Of a DNA stretch of 64,000 nucleotides, positions 18,029-25,891 are shown in pieces. The notes under the pieces were generated by a model. That model was not told the DNA's origin. It made no database searches and saw nothing but the letters and a program-made list of their open reading frames with translations. How positions within the stretch are numbered: the first letter of the stretch is position 1; every line of letters starts with the position of its first letter. The position numbers and the translations under genes are program-made. This DNA is from Ulvibacter litoralis (GTDB taxonomy: Bacteria > Bacteroidota > Bacteroidia > Flavobacteriales > Flavobacteriaceae): positions 62,001-126,000 of the forward strand of contig NZ_FNBA01000002.1 of assembly GCF_900102055.1 (NCBI RefSeq). The letters run 5' to 3'.

Positions 18029-18754
18029 GTGATTAAACTTAAAACTTCTGTGCGCAAACTACCTATTTTAATGTACCATGATGTGTCTCCTACAACCAGT
18101 AAGGAGCTTACCATTTCGGTAGAAAAGCTTGAAAAACAATTTGCCTATTTAGCGAAGAACGGTTATAAAAGCTATCATTTTAAAGATTTGATGGATCTTG
18201 AAAAGCTATCTTCTAAAAAAAATGTAGTCATTACGTTTGACGATGGCTATGTAAGTCAGTTGGATTACGTGCTTCCATTGTTAGAAAAATATGACCTAAA
18301 AGCGACGTTTTTTGTGCCGTTGGCCTATTTAGGGAAAACAGATGAGTGGAATACAGCTACATTGCCTATTATGACTGCTGAGCAATTACGGTCATTACCA
18401 GCTACGCGTATTGAACTTGGGTATCATTCCTATTTTCACAAACGGTATAACGAATTGTCGAAAGCTGAAATTAAAGAAGACACAGAGCTTTGTTTTCGGG
18501 CAGCTTCAGAAAATGAATTGCCTTTTTCAGCTGTTGTTGCGTATCCGTATGGGAAGTATCCGAGAGAAGTTTCAGAAAAGAAAAAATTTATCAAGCAATT
18601 ACAATCCAATCAATTTGTATTTGGAACGCGCATTGGAAATCGTGTAAATCGTTTTCCGTTTAAAAAACCTTTCGAAATACAACGTATCGATGTGAAAGGA
18701 GAATATACAATGGCAACCTTTGCTTGGAAATTGAGATTTGGAAAGTTATTTTAA
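18029..18754 (+). CDS. Polysaccharide deacetylase family protein (NodB-like)
   Basis: Predicted carbohydrate esterase family 4 deacetylase acting on N-acetylated sugars. Motifs: PILMYHDVSPT near 12-22, VVITFDDGYVSQ with the catalytic TFDD near 70, and the zinc-binding HSYFHKRY region near 132. Length 241. No signal peptide is visible, so it may act on cytosolic or membrane-linked precursors, which suits its place among glycosyltransferases. The GTG start lies only 2 nt after a -7 box; the next in-frame ATG would delete the first conserved strand, so a leaderless mRNA is likeliest. It ends 3 bp from the convergent GT2 gene. Confidence 0.88.
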   Translation: MIKLKTSVRKLPILMYHDVSPTTSKELTISVEKLEKQFAYLAKNGYKSYHFKDLMDLEKLSSKKNVVITFDDGYVSQLDYVLPLLEKYDLKATFFVPLAYLGKTDEWNTATLPIMTAEQLRSLPATRIELGYHSYFHKRYNELSKAEIKEDTELCFRAASENELPFSAVVAYPYGKYPREVSEKKKFIKQLQSNQFVFGTRIGNRVNRFPFKKPFEIQRIDVKGEYTMATFAWKLRFGKLF

Positions 18755-18757
18755 TAG

Positions 18758-19495
18758 TTATTTCATTCCTTTTTGCAAAAGAATCAATTTTACATAGCGA
18801 GAAAAAACACCGTACGAATCTACAGCTGCTAACACCAATCCTGGAACCCCGTTTCGGAAGCCTCCTTTTTTAATAAACGAATCGAAAAAACGATACGAAG
18901 GTTTGAAAAATAAGTGGAAATATGTGGTTTTCTTATTCTTTTCAAAGCGTTGTTGCGCCTGAAACCATGCGTATTTTTCTTTTTTAGTAATGTAATGATG
19001 CAGTCCTTTATAGGTGTAGTGAATCATTTTTTGCTTCAGTTTCCCAACACTACCATTGCAATGTAGTTTTTCGTGAACCAAACCTGTAAAATGTGCCCCT
19101 TTTCGTTGTACCAAACGCAATACGTCGTTGCTTTGGAAATATAAGAAACGCGTCATGAAAAAATGCGGAAAATTTATTTTGTAACCACTGTGTTTCGGAT
19201 TTTCGAGCGTACATTTAATCTCAGCTTCTAACGATCTTGTAACACGTTCGTCGGCATCGATAAATAAAACCCAATCGCCGGTTGCGTGCTCTAATGCTGC
19301 GTTTTTTTGAGCCGAAAAGTTATCGAATTTTCGAGATATAAAATTGGATGCCAACGGTTTTGCGATTTCTACCGTAGCATCGGTGCTAAACGAATCGACT
19401 ACAATAATTTGATCGGCAAACGCAACCGATTGCAACGCATCTTTTATATAGTCGGCTTCATTGTACGTAGGTATAATTACTGTTAGTGTTGGCAT
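18758..19495 (-). CDS. Glycosyltransferase family 2, WaaE-like (second paralogue)
   Basis: 245 residues, strongly similar to the protein at 17229-17990: TVIIPTYNEADYIKDAL, IIVVDSFSTDATVEIA, RKFDNFSAQKNAALEHATG, LFIDADERVT and a shared C-terminal region ending FSRYVKLILLQ. It is probably an LPS core glycosyltransferase that adds a hexose; donor and acceptor are unknown. It is not in the same operon as its paralogue, as the deacetylase gene lies between on the other strand. A TAAGTTTG -7 box ends 4 nt before its ATG, suggesting a leaderless mRNA. Confidence 0.87.
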   Translation of the reverse strand: MPTLTVIIPTYNEADYIKDALQSVAFADQIIVVDSFSTDATVEIAKPLASNFISRKFDNFSAQKNAALEHATGDWVLFIDADERVTRSLEAEIKCTLENPKHSGYKINFPHFFMTRFLYFQSNDVLRLVQRKGAHFTGLVHEKLHCNGSVGKLKQKMIHYTYKGLHHYITKKEKYAWFQAQQRFEKNKKTTYFHLFFKPSYRFFDSFIKKGGFRNGVPGLVLAAVDSYGVFSRYVKLILLQKGMK

Positions 19496-19499
19496 GGTG

Positions 19500-19507
19500 C
19501 AAACTTA
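19500..19507 (-). promoter_or_regulatory. -7 box TAAGTTTG, 4 nt before the start codon
   Basis: Exact TAnnTTTG match on the minus strand followed by CACC and the ATG at 19495. Confidence 0.6.
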
Positions 19508-19518
19508 ATAAATAACTT

Positions 19519-19526
19519 TATCTTTG
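19519..19526 (+). promoter_or_regulatory. -7 box TATCTTTG
   Basis: Exact TAnnTTTG match on the plus strand 24 nt before the ATG at 19551, divergent from the promoter at 19500-19507. Confidence 0.6.
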
Positions 19527-19550
19527 ATGCTTTAATAGGAAAATCTACCC

Positions 19551-20510
19551 ATGTCAAATAAATGTCGCGTTTGCGGAAATTCAGAAGGAAATACAACTTA
19601 TACGGCGCGTGAAATGATGTACGGACTGAGAGAAGAGTTTGATTATTTTCAATGTGCTGTCTGTAAGTGTTTGCAAATGGTTCGTTTTCCTGAAGATATG
19701 TCAAAGTATTACCCTTCAGATTACTACAGTTTTGATCAATATGACGGGAAGAAATTTAAAGGGTTCAAGGGGGCAGTTAAAGTAGAGCAATACCGAGCTG
19801 CAGCTTTGGGAGGACCTGTTTATAAAAATACCTTCGGAAAGATTTTCGGAAAAAAAGAATATAAAATATTTAATGGATTAAACGTAACAAAAGAAACACG
19901 TCTGTTAGATGTTGGCTGCGGAAACGGACGAAATTTTTTATATCCATTGGCGGAAGTAGGTTTTAAAAATGTACTTGGATGTGATCCTTATTTGAAGGAA
20001 ACAATTACTTATGATAATGGATTGACCATAAAAAACGAATGGGTGTATACCATGAAAGGCCCTTTCGATATAATTACGTACCACCACGCATTTGAACATC
20101 TTCCAGATCCTTTTGAAAACTTAGAAAAGGTAAAGGAATTGTTAGCAGACAATGGTGTATGTATTCTCCGAATTCCAACGGTTTCATCCTATGCTTGGGA
20201 GCACTATAAAACGGATTGGGTGCAATTGGATGCGCCGAGACATTTCTTTTTACATTCTAAAGAGAGTATGGATATCCTTGCCGAAAAAACAGGGTTTGAG
20301 GTTTATAAAGTAGCGTATGATGCAAATCACTTTCAGTTTGAAGGTAGCGAAAAATATTTGAAAGACATTCCATTATCCGATCCAAAACCTAAAGGCTTTT
20401 CAGTCTCGATGAAACGAAAGCTTAAAAATTTCAAGTACAAACAAAAAGCAAAAAAACTTAATAAAGAGGAGATGGGAGATCAAGCAGCCTTTTATTTACG
20501 TAAGAAATAA
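19551..20510 (+). CDS. Zinc-ribbon class I SAM-dependent methyltransferase
   Basis: 319 residues. The N-terminus has two CxxC pairs (CRVCGN at 4-9 and CAVCKC near 36-41), a zinc-ribbon seen in methyltransferases of sugar-nucleotide and glycan pathways. SAM motif I is RLLDVGCGNGRNF near 120-132, and a later motif is DIITYHHAFEHLPDPFENLE near 175. The acceptor is unknown; in this context a sugar of the surface glycan is a reasonable guess. It has its own promoter and is followed 16 bp later by a GT2 gene that also has a -7 box. A Lys-rich stretch near the C-terminus could contact membrane or nucleic acid. Confidence 0.85.
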   Translation: MSNKCRVCGNSEGNTTYTAREMMYGLREEFDYFQCAVCKCLQMVRFPEDMSKYYPSDYYSFDQYDGKKFKGFKGAVKVEQYRAAALGGPVYKNTFGKIFGKKEYKIFNGLNVTKETRLLDVGCGNGRNFLYPLAEVGFKNVLGCDPYLKETITYDNGLTIKNEWVYTMKGPFDIITYHHAFEHLPDPFENLEKVKELLADNGVCILRIPTVSSYAWEHYKTDWVQLDAPRHFFLHSKESMDILAEKTGFEVYKVAYDANHFQFEGSEKYLKDIPLSDPKPKGFSVSMKRKLKNFKYKQKAKKLNKEEMGDQAAFYLRKK

Positions 20511-20513
20511 AAA

Positions 20514-20521
20514 TACCTTTG
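20514..20521 (+). promoter_or_regulatory. -7 box TACCTTTG, 5 nt before the start codon
   Basis: Exact TAnnTTTG match, separated from the ATG at 20527 by CCGCA. It begins 3 nt after the preceding stop codon. Confidence 0.6.
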
Positions 20522-20526
20522 CCGCA

Positions 20527-21351
20527 ATGAAATTAGACACTTCTATTATAATTAGTACCTATAACTCTCCTGCTTGGTTGGAAAAGGTTTTGTATGGCTT
20601 CAACAATCAGACTTATCGTATGTTTGAAGTTGTAATTGCCGATGATGGTTCTACCCAAGAAACGGCCGATGTGTTAGTGCGCCTTCAGAAGGAAGTATTC
20701 TTTCCTATTGTACATGTTTGGCACGAAGATGATGGGTTTCAGAAGACAAAAATTTTAAATAAAGCGGTTGAAAAGTGTAGCACACCTTATATTATCATGA
20801 CCGATGGTGATTGCATTCCACGGAAAGATTTTGTGGAAGTACATGTAAAATACCGTGTTGAAGGTCACTTTTTGTCAGGTGGATACTTTAAACTACCTAT
20901 GAATATTTCTGAAGCAATTACGAAAGAAGATATTTATACCGAACGTTGTTTTGATATAAAGTGGTTAAAAAAGCATGGACTAAAATCTTCATTCAAAAAT
21001 AGCAAACTTACAGCAGGACCTATTAAGGCGGGAATTCTGAATGCTATTACAACTACAACGGCTACTTGGAACGGTCATAATGCGTCTGGGTGGAAAGATG
21101 AAATCGTCGCGGTAAACGGTTTTGATGAACGTATGCAATACGGAGGGGAAGATAGAGAACTCGGCGAACGAATGATGAACAATGGCATAAAAGGACTTCA
21201 GATTCGATACAGTGCGATTACCGTGCATTTAGATCACCCTAGAGGCTATGTGAAAGAAGAAATGCTAGTGAAAAACAGAGCGATTCGAGATGCTGTTAAA
21301 GCAAATAATAGTATTTGGACCGACAACGGGATTGTGAAAAATAAGAAGTAA
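20527..21351 (+). CDS. Glycosyltransferase family 2 with galactosyltransferase-type C-terminus
   Basis: 274 residues. The N-terminal GT-A domain has IIISTYNSPAWLEKV, VVIADDGSTQETADV near 37 and IIMTDGDCIPRKDFVEVH (DGD as the metal-binding site) near 89. The C-terminal region GFDERMQYGGEDRELGERM near 198-216 is the Glyco_transf_7C motif seen in galactosyltransferase and chondroitin-polymerase-like enzymes. Donor unknown. The -7 box is only 5 nt from the ATG, so the mRNA is probably leaderless. It is convergent with the methyltransferase gene downstream. Confidence 0.87.
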   Translation: MKLDTSIIISTYNSPAWLEKVLYGFNNQTYRMFEVVIADDGSTQETADVLVRLQKEVFFPIVHVWHEDDGFQKTKILNKAVEKCSTPYIIMTDGDCIPRKDFVEVHVKYRVEGHFLSGGYFKLPMNISEAITKEDIYTERCFDIKWLKKHGLKSSFKNSKLTAGPIKAGILNAITTTTATWNGHNASGWKDEIVAVNGFDERMQYGGEDRELGERMMNNGIKGLQIRYSAITVHLDHPRGYVKEEMLVKNRAIRDAVKANNSIWTDNGIVKNKK

Positions 21352-21373
21352 GTAGTAAGACGAAAAGAGGGTT

Positions 21374-21955
21374 TTACACTTTTTTATAAGCACCTATTTT
21401 CCAATACTGAAGGGCTTCGTCTGTAGTAACTGTTGTAAAATCTAATTCTTTTAATTTTGGGTTCTCTTTAAAAAACTCCCAACAACCTGTACCTTCTCTG
21501 TAAATAGAAGTGATAATAACTCCGTTAGGGTTCAATTTTGCGAGTATTCGATTCAGTACATTTTCTTTTTCTGAATCGTGGATGTAGTAAAAAGCTTCGT
21601 TAAAAACAATCACATCAAAAGAGTTTGTAGGTGTAAAAGTGTGTGCGTCTGCAGCTATAAATTCTGCCTTCGGAAAGTTTTTAGCCTTGGCTTGTTGTAT
21701 AGAGACTTCAGAAAAATCAACTCCTAAAAAAGAAGAGAAAGCAACATCTTGCATGCGTTGGTTAAGCACACCATCGCCACAGCCAATGTCTAAGATTGCT
21801 GGGTTTTCTACGCCATAAGTTTTTAAATAATCTATAATTTGGTAATAGCGTTTCGCTTCTTTCTCACTTTTCAAATTATTCCATAGCCCTTTTTTATACT
21901 GCTTGTCCCAACGTTTTTTACGTCTCCAATTATGAAATTTGTCCAGGATATTCAT
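21374..21955 (-). CDS. Class I SAM-dependent methyltransferase
   Basis: 193 residues. SAM motif I is AILDIGCGDGVLNQRM near 53-68, motif II is FLGVDFSEVSI near 76, and motif IV is DVIVFNEAFYYI near 113. The first 40 residues are basic and aromatic (RRKKRWDKQYKKGLW), as in small methyltransferases of glycan loci. It starts 1 bp after the GT9 gene stop, so the two are almost certainly translated together; a glycan or lipid acceptor is likely but not shown. Confidence 0.82.
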   Translation of the reverse strand: MNILDKFHNWRRKKRWDKQYKKGLWNNLKSEKEAKRYYQIIDYLKTYGVENPAILDIGCGDGVLNQRMQDVAFSSFLGVDFSEVSIQQAKAKNFPKAEFIAADAHTFTPTNSFDVIVFNEAFYYIHDSEKENVLNRILAKLNPNGVIITSIYREGTGCWEFFKENPKLKELDFTTVTTDEALQYWKIGAYKKV

Positions 21956-21956
21956 A

Positions 21957-23030
21957 TTACTTTTTTGCTTCTTTTAAATGATGCTCTAAAAAGGGTTTTA
22001 GCTTACTAAGAATCATTTCTGGGGTTAATTCTCGGTACAGTTGCTCAGGGTTTTCTTCAATGATCTTTCGAGATTCTCTTGTAAACTCTTCAAATAATTG
22101 AGGCTTTTCTTCTAATAAATGCACAGAATCGTGCATAATTCCATCTTCAAAACTATTCCAATCACCTTTTTCAATGTAGGGCGAATAAATGGTAAACGTT
22201 GGTTTGTCCAAAGCTTTAGTAATGTGAACAGTTCCGCCTTCATTTGCAATTAAAACATCACACTGATTCATTAACTTAATGAAACCACGAATGGAATCTT
22301 CATACACATCAAGGTTTATTTGTTCCTTGTTTTTGCAAAGGGCGTAGATTTTTAACGCGTCTTCTTTTTGGGTAGGCCCGTAATTAAATAGAATAGTAGC
22401 GTTGTACGTTGCTGTGATGTAATCGATAAGTGTTGCGACATAGTCAAAAGGCATCGATTTTGGGAGTGTGCTTCCCAGTACCGTAAACATTACCACTGGC
22501 TTCTTTATATGTGCAATGCTATTGTAATTTTTTTCAGCTTCCGTTAAATAAATCTTCGGACGATCATCCGGATCTTTCAGCGGGAAAACAGAATTAACGA
22601 TGTTTAGTCTGTCCTCTATGGCTTTTCCGCAGAACTGCGTTTTATCATCCAAGAAATTAATAGGGTGGGTGTAAAATGGAATTTTTAAGGTTTTGTGCGC
22701 CCTTTTAAATCCGATTCTATATTTAGCACCCGAAAAAAGGCATAACAACCTGCTTTGAAACTTCGCATACGAGTCGAAAATGATATCGTATTCTTCTTTT
22801 TTAACCGCAGCAATGGTTTTTAATAACTTCGGAAACTTTTTTAGTTCTTTATCATTTGCCGTAATAATACGATCAATATTTGGGTTGTTTTCTAGGACAC
22901 CCGTTGTGTAATCGTACACAAAATAAGTAACTTGGCTATCGGGAAAAACCTTTTTAATATTATTAGCGATGACCGAACTTATGAGTACGTCCCCAATTCT
23001 TTTGTTCTGTATTACGAGTATTTTAGTCAT
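21957..23030 (-). CDS. Glycosyltransferase family 9 (heptosyltransferase-like)
   Basis: GT-B enzyme of the ADP-heptose:LPS heptosyltransferase family, expected to build the LPS inner core. The N-terminus MTKILVIQNKRIGDVLISS is the family signature, so the ATG at 23030 is chosen; a longer reading frame to 23129 would overlap the divergent kinase-like gene and add 33 residues with no homology. The C-terminal donor site includes KPVVMFTVLGSTLPKSMP and CDVLIANEGGTVHITKALDKP. Length 357. It couples to the methyltransferase gene at 21374. Confidence 0.88.
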   Translation of the reverse strand: MTKILVIQNKRIGDVLISSVIANNIKKVFPDSQVTYFVYDYTTGVLENNPNIDRIITANDKELKKFPKLLKTIAAVKKEEYDIIFDSYAKFQSRLLCLFSGAKYRIGFKRAHKTLKIPFYTHPINFLDDKTQFCGKAIEDRLNIVNSVFPLKDPDDRPKIYLTEAEKNYNSIAHIKKPVVMFTVLGSTLPKSMPFDYVATLIDYITATYNATILFNYGPTQKEDALKIYALCKNKEQINLDVYEDSIRGFIKLMNQCDVLIANEGGTVHITKALDKPTFTIYSPYIEKGDWNSFEDGIMHDSVHLLEEKPQLFEEFTRESRKIIEENPEQLYRELTPEMILSKLKPFLEHHLKEAKK

Positions 23031-23080
23031 AAAGATTACCTTCGCAAAGTACTTAATTTTTGAAGTTAATAAAATAAAAA

Positions 23081-23830
23081 ATGCATTCAACTTTTGTTGT
23101 CCATAAAAATTACGAATCTTTAAAACCACTTTTGAAAGATGCTATTAAACATTTTTCAGAAATGGGCGAGTATGTAACACAGGGAGAACGGAATGTCATT
23201 AAAAAAGTGACTATTGAAGGTGAGACGTTCAATATTAAAAAATTTAAGACGCCTAATGTATTTCAAGGTTTTGTGTATCAGTTTCTTCGGAAAAGTAAGG
23301 CAAAACGGTCTTTTGAGTATGCTACAAAATTGATTGATTGCAACATCAAAACTCCTTTTCCTGTAGGCTATTCTGAAACTTTTTCAGCTGGGTTGAAGGA
23401 GAGCTACTACATTAGTAAGCATGTAGCTTACGATTTCGACTTTCGCGATTTAATTCACCAGCCTAGGTTTCCAGACCGAAAAGAAATTTTAAAACAATTT
23501 GCAGCCTTCAGTTATCAGTTGCACGAGAATAACATCAATTTTTTAGATCATTCACCAGGAAATACGTTGATTAAAAAAACAGAAGACGGAACGTATGAGT
23601 TTTACTTGATCGATCTAAATAGGATGACTTTTGAACCGTTAAACTTGGATAAAAGGATGCATAATTTACGCAGACTTTGGTTGTCTAAAACGATGATACG
23701 TATTTTGGCAGAGGCGTATTCAATATTGTATGGAAGTTCGTACGATGAAACTCATACGTTATTGGTAAGACATAGTCGTCACTTTCAGCATAAAGTAAAC
23801 TCCAAAAAACTAAGAAGACGGAAGCGTTAA
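23081..23830 (+). CDS. Lipopolysaccharide (Kdo/WaaP-like) kinase family protein
   Basis: 249 residues with a protein-kinase-like fold of the LPS core kinase group (KdkA/WaaP/InaA). A Lys-containing strand (FNIKKFKTPNVFQGFVYQ) is followed by the catalytic loop LHENNINFLDHSPGNTLIKK near 148-167, where HSPGN replaces the usual HxDLxxxN, and the metal-binding DLNRM corresponds to DFG. The family phosphorylates Kdo or heptose of LPS; activity here is inferred from neighbours (GT9 divergent, GT2 cluster). The C-terminus is very basic (KLRRRKR). Confidence 0.8.
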   Translation: MHSTFVVHKNYESLKPLLKDAIKHFSEMGEYVTQGERNVIKKVTIEGETFNIKKFKTPNVFQGFVYQFLRKSKAKRSFEYATKLIDCNIKTPFPVGYSETFSAGLKESYYISKHVAYDFDFRDLIHQPRFPDRKEILKQFAAFSYQLHENNINFLDHSPGNTLIKKTEDGTYEFYLIDLNRMTFEPLNLDKRMHNLRRLWLSKTMIRILAEAYSILYGSSYDETHTLLVRHSRHFQHKVNSKKLRRRKR

Positions 23831-23840
23831 CCTCCGTCTT
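23815..23840. terminator. Hairpin between convergent genes, possible terminator
   Basis: Perfect 8-bp stem AAGACGGA / TCCGTCTT with a 10-nt loop, spanning the stop codon of the kinase-like gene. There is no good T run, so termination is uncertain. Confidence 0.35.
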
Positions 23841-23868
23841 ATCTATACTCTTTCAGTTTATAATTACA

Positions 23869-24684
23869 TTAAACCGCTACATCGTATTCTCTAAGCGCAT
23901 CGTTTAATGACGTCTTTTTGTTTGTGCTTTCTTTTCGAGTTCCAATAATTAAAGCACAAGGCACATTAAATTCGCCCGCAGCAAACTTTTTAGTATAGCT
24001 ACCAGGAATCACAACAGAACGTGCAGGAACCAATCCTTTTCGTTCTACAGGAGTGTCGCCGGTAACGTCGATAATTTTTGTAGAGGCTGTAAGTACAACA
24101 TTTGCACCTAAAACAGCTTCCGTTTCAACACGAACGCCTTCTACTACAATGCAACGAGAACCTATAAAGCAATTGTCTTCAATAATAACGGGAGCTGCCT
24201 GTAACGGCTCTAGCACTCCACCAATACCTACACCGCCACTAAGGTGTACGTTTTTACCGATTTGTGCACAGCTTCCAACGGTTGCCCATGTATCGACCAT
24301 GGTGCCTTCATCTACATACGCGCCAATATTTACATAACTAGGCATTAAAATAACTCCTTTAGAAATATAAGCTCCATGACGTGCAACAGCGTTTGGTACT
24401 ACGCGAATTCCTTTGGCTTCGTATCCTCTTTTTAATGGAATTTTATCGTGGTATTCAAAAATACCTGCTTCTAATGTTTCCATTTTCTGAATAGGGAAAT
24501 ACAAAACAATTCCTTTCTTTACCCATTCATTTACCTGCCAACCGTTTGCTGTTGGTTGTGCACAGCGAAGTGTACCTTCATCACAAAGACGAACAACTTC
24601 TCTAATAGCAGCGATTGTTTCAGGGTCTGTTAATAGGGAGCGATCGTCCCAAGCTTTTTCTATACGTTCTTGTAAGTGTGTCAT
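23869..24684 (-). CDS. dapD: 2,3,4,5-tetrahydropyridine-2,6-dicarboxylate N-succinyltransferase
   Basis: Transfers succinyl from succinyl-CoA to tetrahydrodipicolinate in the diaminopimelate/lysine branch that feeds peptidoglycan. The 271-residue protein has the N-terminal helical domain (IEKAWDDRSLL) and a left-handed beta-helix of hexapeptide repeats (MPSYVNIGAYVDEGTMVDTW, then GGVGIGGVLEPL and IGSRCIVVEGVRV). It is full length with the conserved C-terminus. A TATATTTG -7 box lies 19 nt upstream and ruvX is divergent. Confidence 0.96.
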   Translation of the reverse strand: MTHLQERIEKAWDDRSLLTDPETIAAIREVVRLCDEGTLRCAQPTANGWQVNEWVKKGIVLYFPIQKMETLEAGIFEYHDKIPLKRGYEAKGIRVVPNAVARHGAYISKGVILMPSYVNIGAYVDEGTMVDTWATVGSCAQIGKNVHLSGGVGIGGVLEPLQAAPVIIEDNCFIGSRCIVVEGVRVETEAVLGANVVLTASTKIIDVTGDTPVERKGLVPARSVVIPGSYTKKFAAGEFNVPCALIIGTRKESTNKKTSLNDALREYDVAV

Positions 24685-24703
24685 GTTTCAGTAAAAATTT
24701 ATA

Positions 24704-24711
24704 CAAATATA
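24704..24711 (-). promoter_or_regulatory. -7 box TATATTTG for dapD
   Basis: Exact TAnnTTTG match on the minus strand, 19 nt before the ATG at 24684. Confidence 0.6.
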
Positions 24712-24764
24712 AAACCTCACTTTCAATAAAGTGTCCATTTTTAGCATAGTATTTAGTAATGCTG

Positions 24765-24772
24765 TATTTTTG
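24765..24772 (+). promoter_or_regulatory. -7 box TATTTTTG for ruvX
   Basis: Exact TAnnTTTG match, 8 nt before the ATG at 24781. It probably drives ruvX and def. Confidence 0.6.
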
Positions 24773-24780
24773 CAGCGAAA

Positions 24781-25191
24781 ATGGGACGAATTTTAGCAAT
24801 TGATTACGGTACAAAACGAACAGGAATAGCTACTACTGACGAATTACAGCTTATAGCTTCAGGTTTAACAACGGTTGAGACTAAGACATTAATTGCTTTT
24901 TTGAAGCAATATATTGCTTCGGAAAAAGTTGAATTAGTATTGGTAGGCGAGCCCAAACAGAAAGATGGGAGTCCGTCCGATGTTGAGGTTGAAATTCAGA
25001 AATTTTTAAAACAGTTTGCCAACGCATTTCCAACAATGGAAATGAAAAGGGTAGACGAACGTTACACCAGTAAGATGGCGTTTCAAACAATGATTGATAG
25101 CGGACTTAAAAAGAAGCAACGTAGAAATAAAGCGTTGATTGATGAAATAAGTGCTACGATCATTTTACAAGAATATTTATACAACAAATAG
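24781..25191 (+). CDS. ruvX: Putative Holliday junction resolvase / 16S rRNA processing protein RuvX (YqgF)
   Basis: YqgF-family RNase H-like nuclease, 136 residues. The first strand MGRILAIDYGTKRTGIATTD carries the catalytic Asp; ELVLVGEPKQKDGSPSD is the second acidic region; KRVDERYTSKMA and DEISATIILQEYL complete the site. The family is linked to 16S rRNA 5'-end processing and, in some bacteria, Holliday-junction cleavage. It is followed 9 bp later by def. Confidence 0.95.
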   Translation: MGRILAIDYGTKRTGIATTDELQLIASGLTTVETKTLIAFLKQYIASEKVELVLVGEPKQKDGSPSDVEVEIQKFLKQFANAFPTMEMKRVDERYTSKMAFQTMIDSGLKKKQRRNKALIDEISATIILQEYLYNK

Positions 25192-25200
25192 CATACACGA

Positions 25201-25791
25201 ATGATTTTACCAATTGTCGCTTACGGCGATCCAGTTTTACGAAAAAAAGGAACAATTATAGATAAGGACTATCCAAAATTGGATGCGCTCATAGAAAATA
25301 TGTTTGATACGATGTATGCCTCAAGTGGTATTGGTATTGCTGCGCCTCAGGTTGGAGTTCCTATCCGATTATTTATAGTAGATGCGTCTCCTTTTGCTGA
25401 TGATGAAGATTTAACTGAAGAAGAATGTAAAGAACTTGAAACTTTCAAAAAAGTGTTTATAAACGCTACTATCCTTGAGGAAAAAGGGGAAGAGTGGGCG
25501 TTTAATGAAGGTTGTTTAAGTATTCCAGACGTTCGGGAAGATGTATTTAGACAACCTGATATTGTGATTGAATATGAAGATGAAAACTTCAAAAAGCATA
25601 CAGATACTTTTTCAGGGATGGCAGCTAGAATTATTCAACATGAGTACGATCATATTGAAGGAATTTTGTTTACCGATAAACTATCGCCACTTAAAAAACG
25701 TTTGATAAAAGGAAAGCTAAGTAACATTTCAAAAGGAAAAGTAGGTGTCGATTATCGCATGCGTTTTCCAAATGCTAAAAAGAAACGTTAA
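25201..25791 (+). CDS. def: Peptide deformylase
   Basis: Removes the N-formyl group from nascent proteins. The 196-residue enzyme shows the three family motifs: GIGIAAPQVG near residues 43-52, EGCLSIP near 103-109 (metal-binding Cys) and HEYDHIEG near 147-154 (two metal-binding His and the catalytic Glu). An acidic insert (DDEDLTEEECKELE) between motifs 1 and 2 is usual in Bacteroidetes enzymes. It is probably co-transcribed with ruvX. Confidence 0.97.
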   Translation: MILPIVAYGDPVLRKKGTIIDKDYPKLDALIENMFDTMYASSGIGIAAPQVGVPIRLFIVDASPFADDEDLTEEECKELETFKKVFINATILEEKGEEWAFNEGCLSIPDVREDVFRQPDIVIEYEDENFKKHTDTFSGMAARIIQHEYDHIEGILFTDKLSPLKKRLIKGKLSNISKGKVGVDYRMRFPNAKKKR

Positions 25792-25891
25792 CACGTTTGG
25801 TAATTTCAATCAAACCAAAGATATTTGCGACCAACTAAAAAAACACAGCGTTGTTTTTGGTCAATAAAAAATTATAATAGAATTTCATTAT

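Noticed and set aside
23031-23129. N-terminal extension of the GT9 gene
   Set aside because: It overlaps the divergent kinase-like gene, has no family homology, and the family N-terminus MTKILVIQNKR starts exactly at 23030.
25829-25862. Hairpin GACCAA...TTGGTC between def and the DUF5606 gene as a terminator or riboswitch
   Set aside because: The stem is bulged, A/T rich inside, and has no T run; no known riboswitch features are visible.
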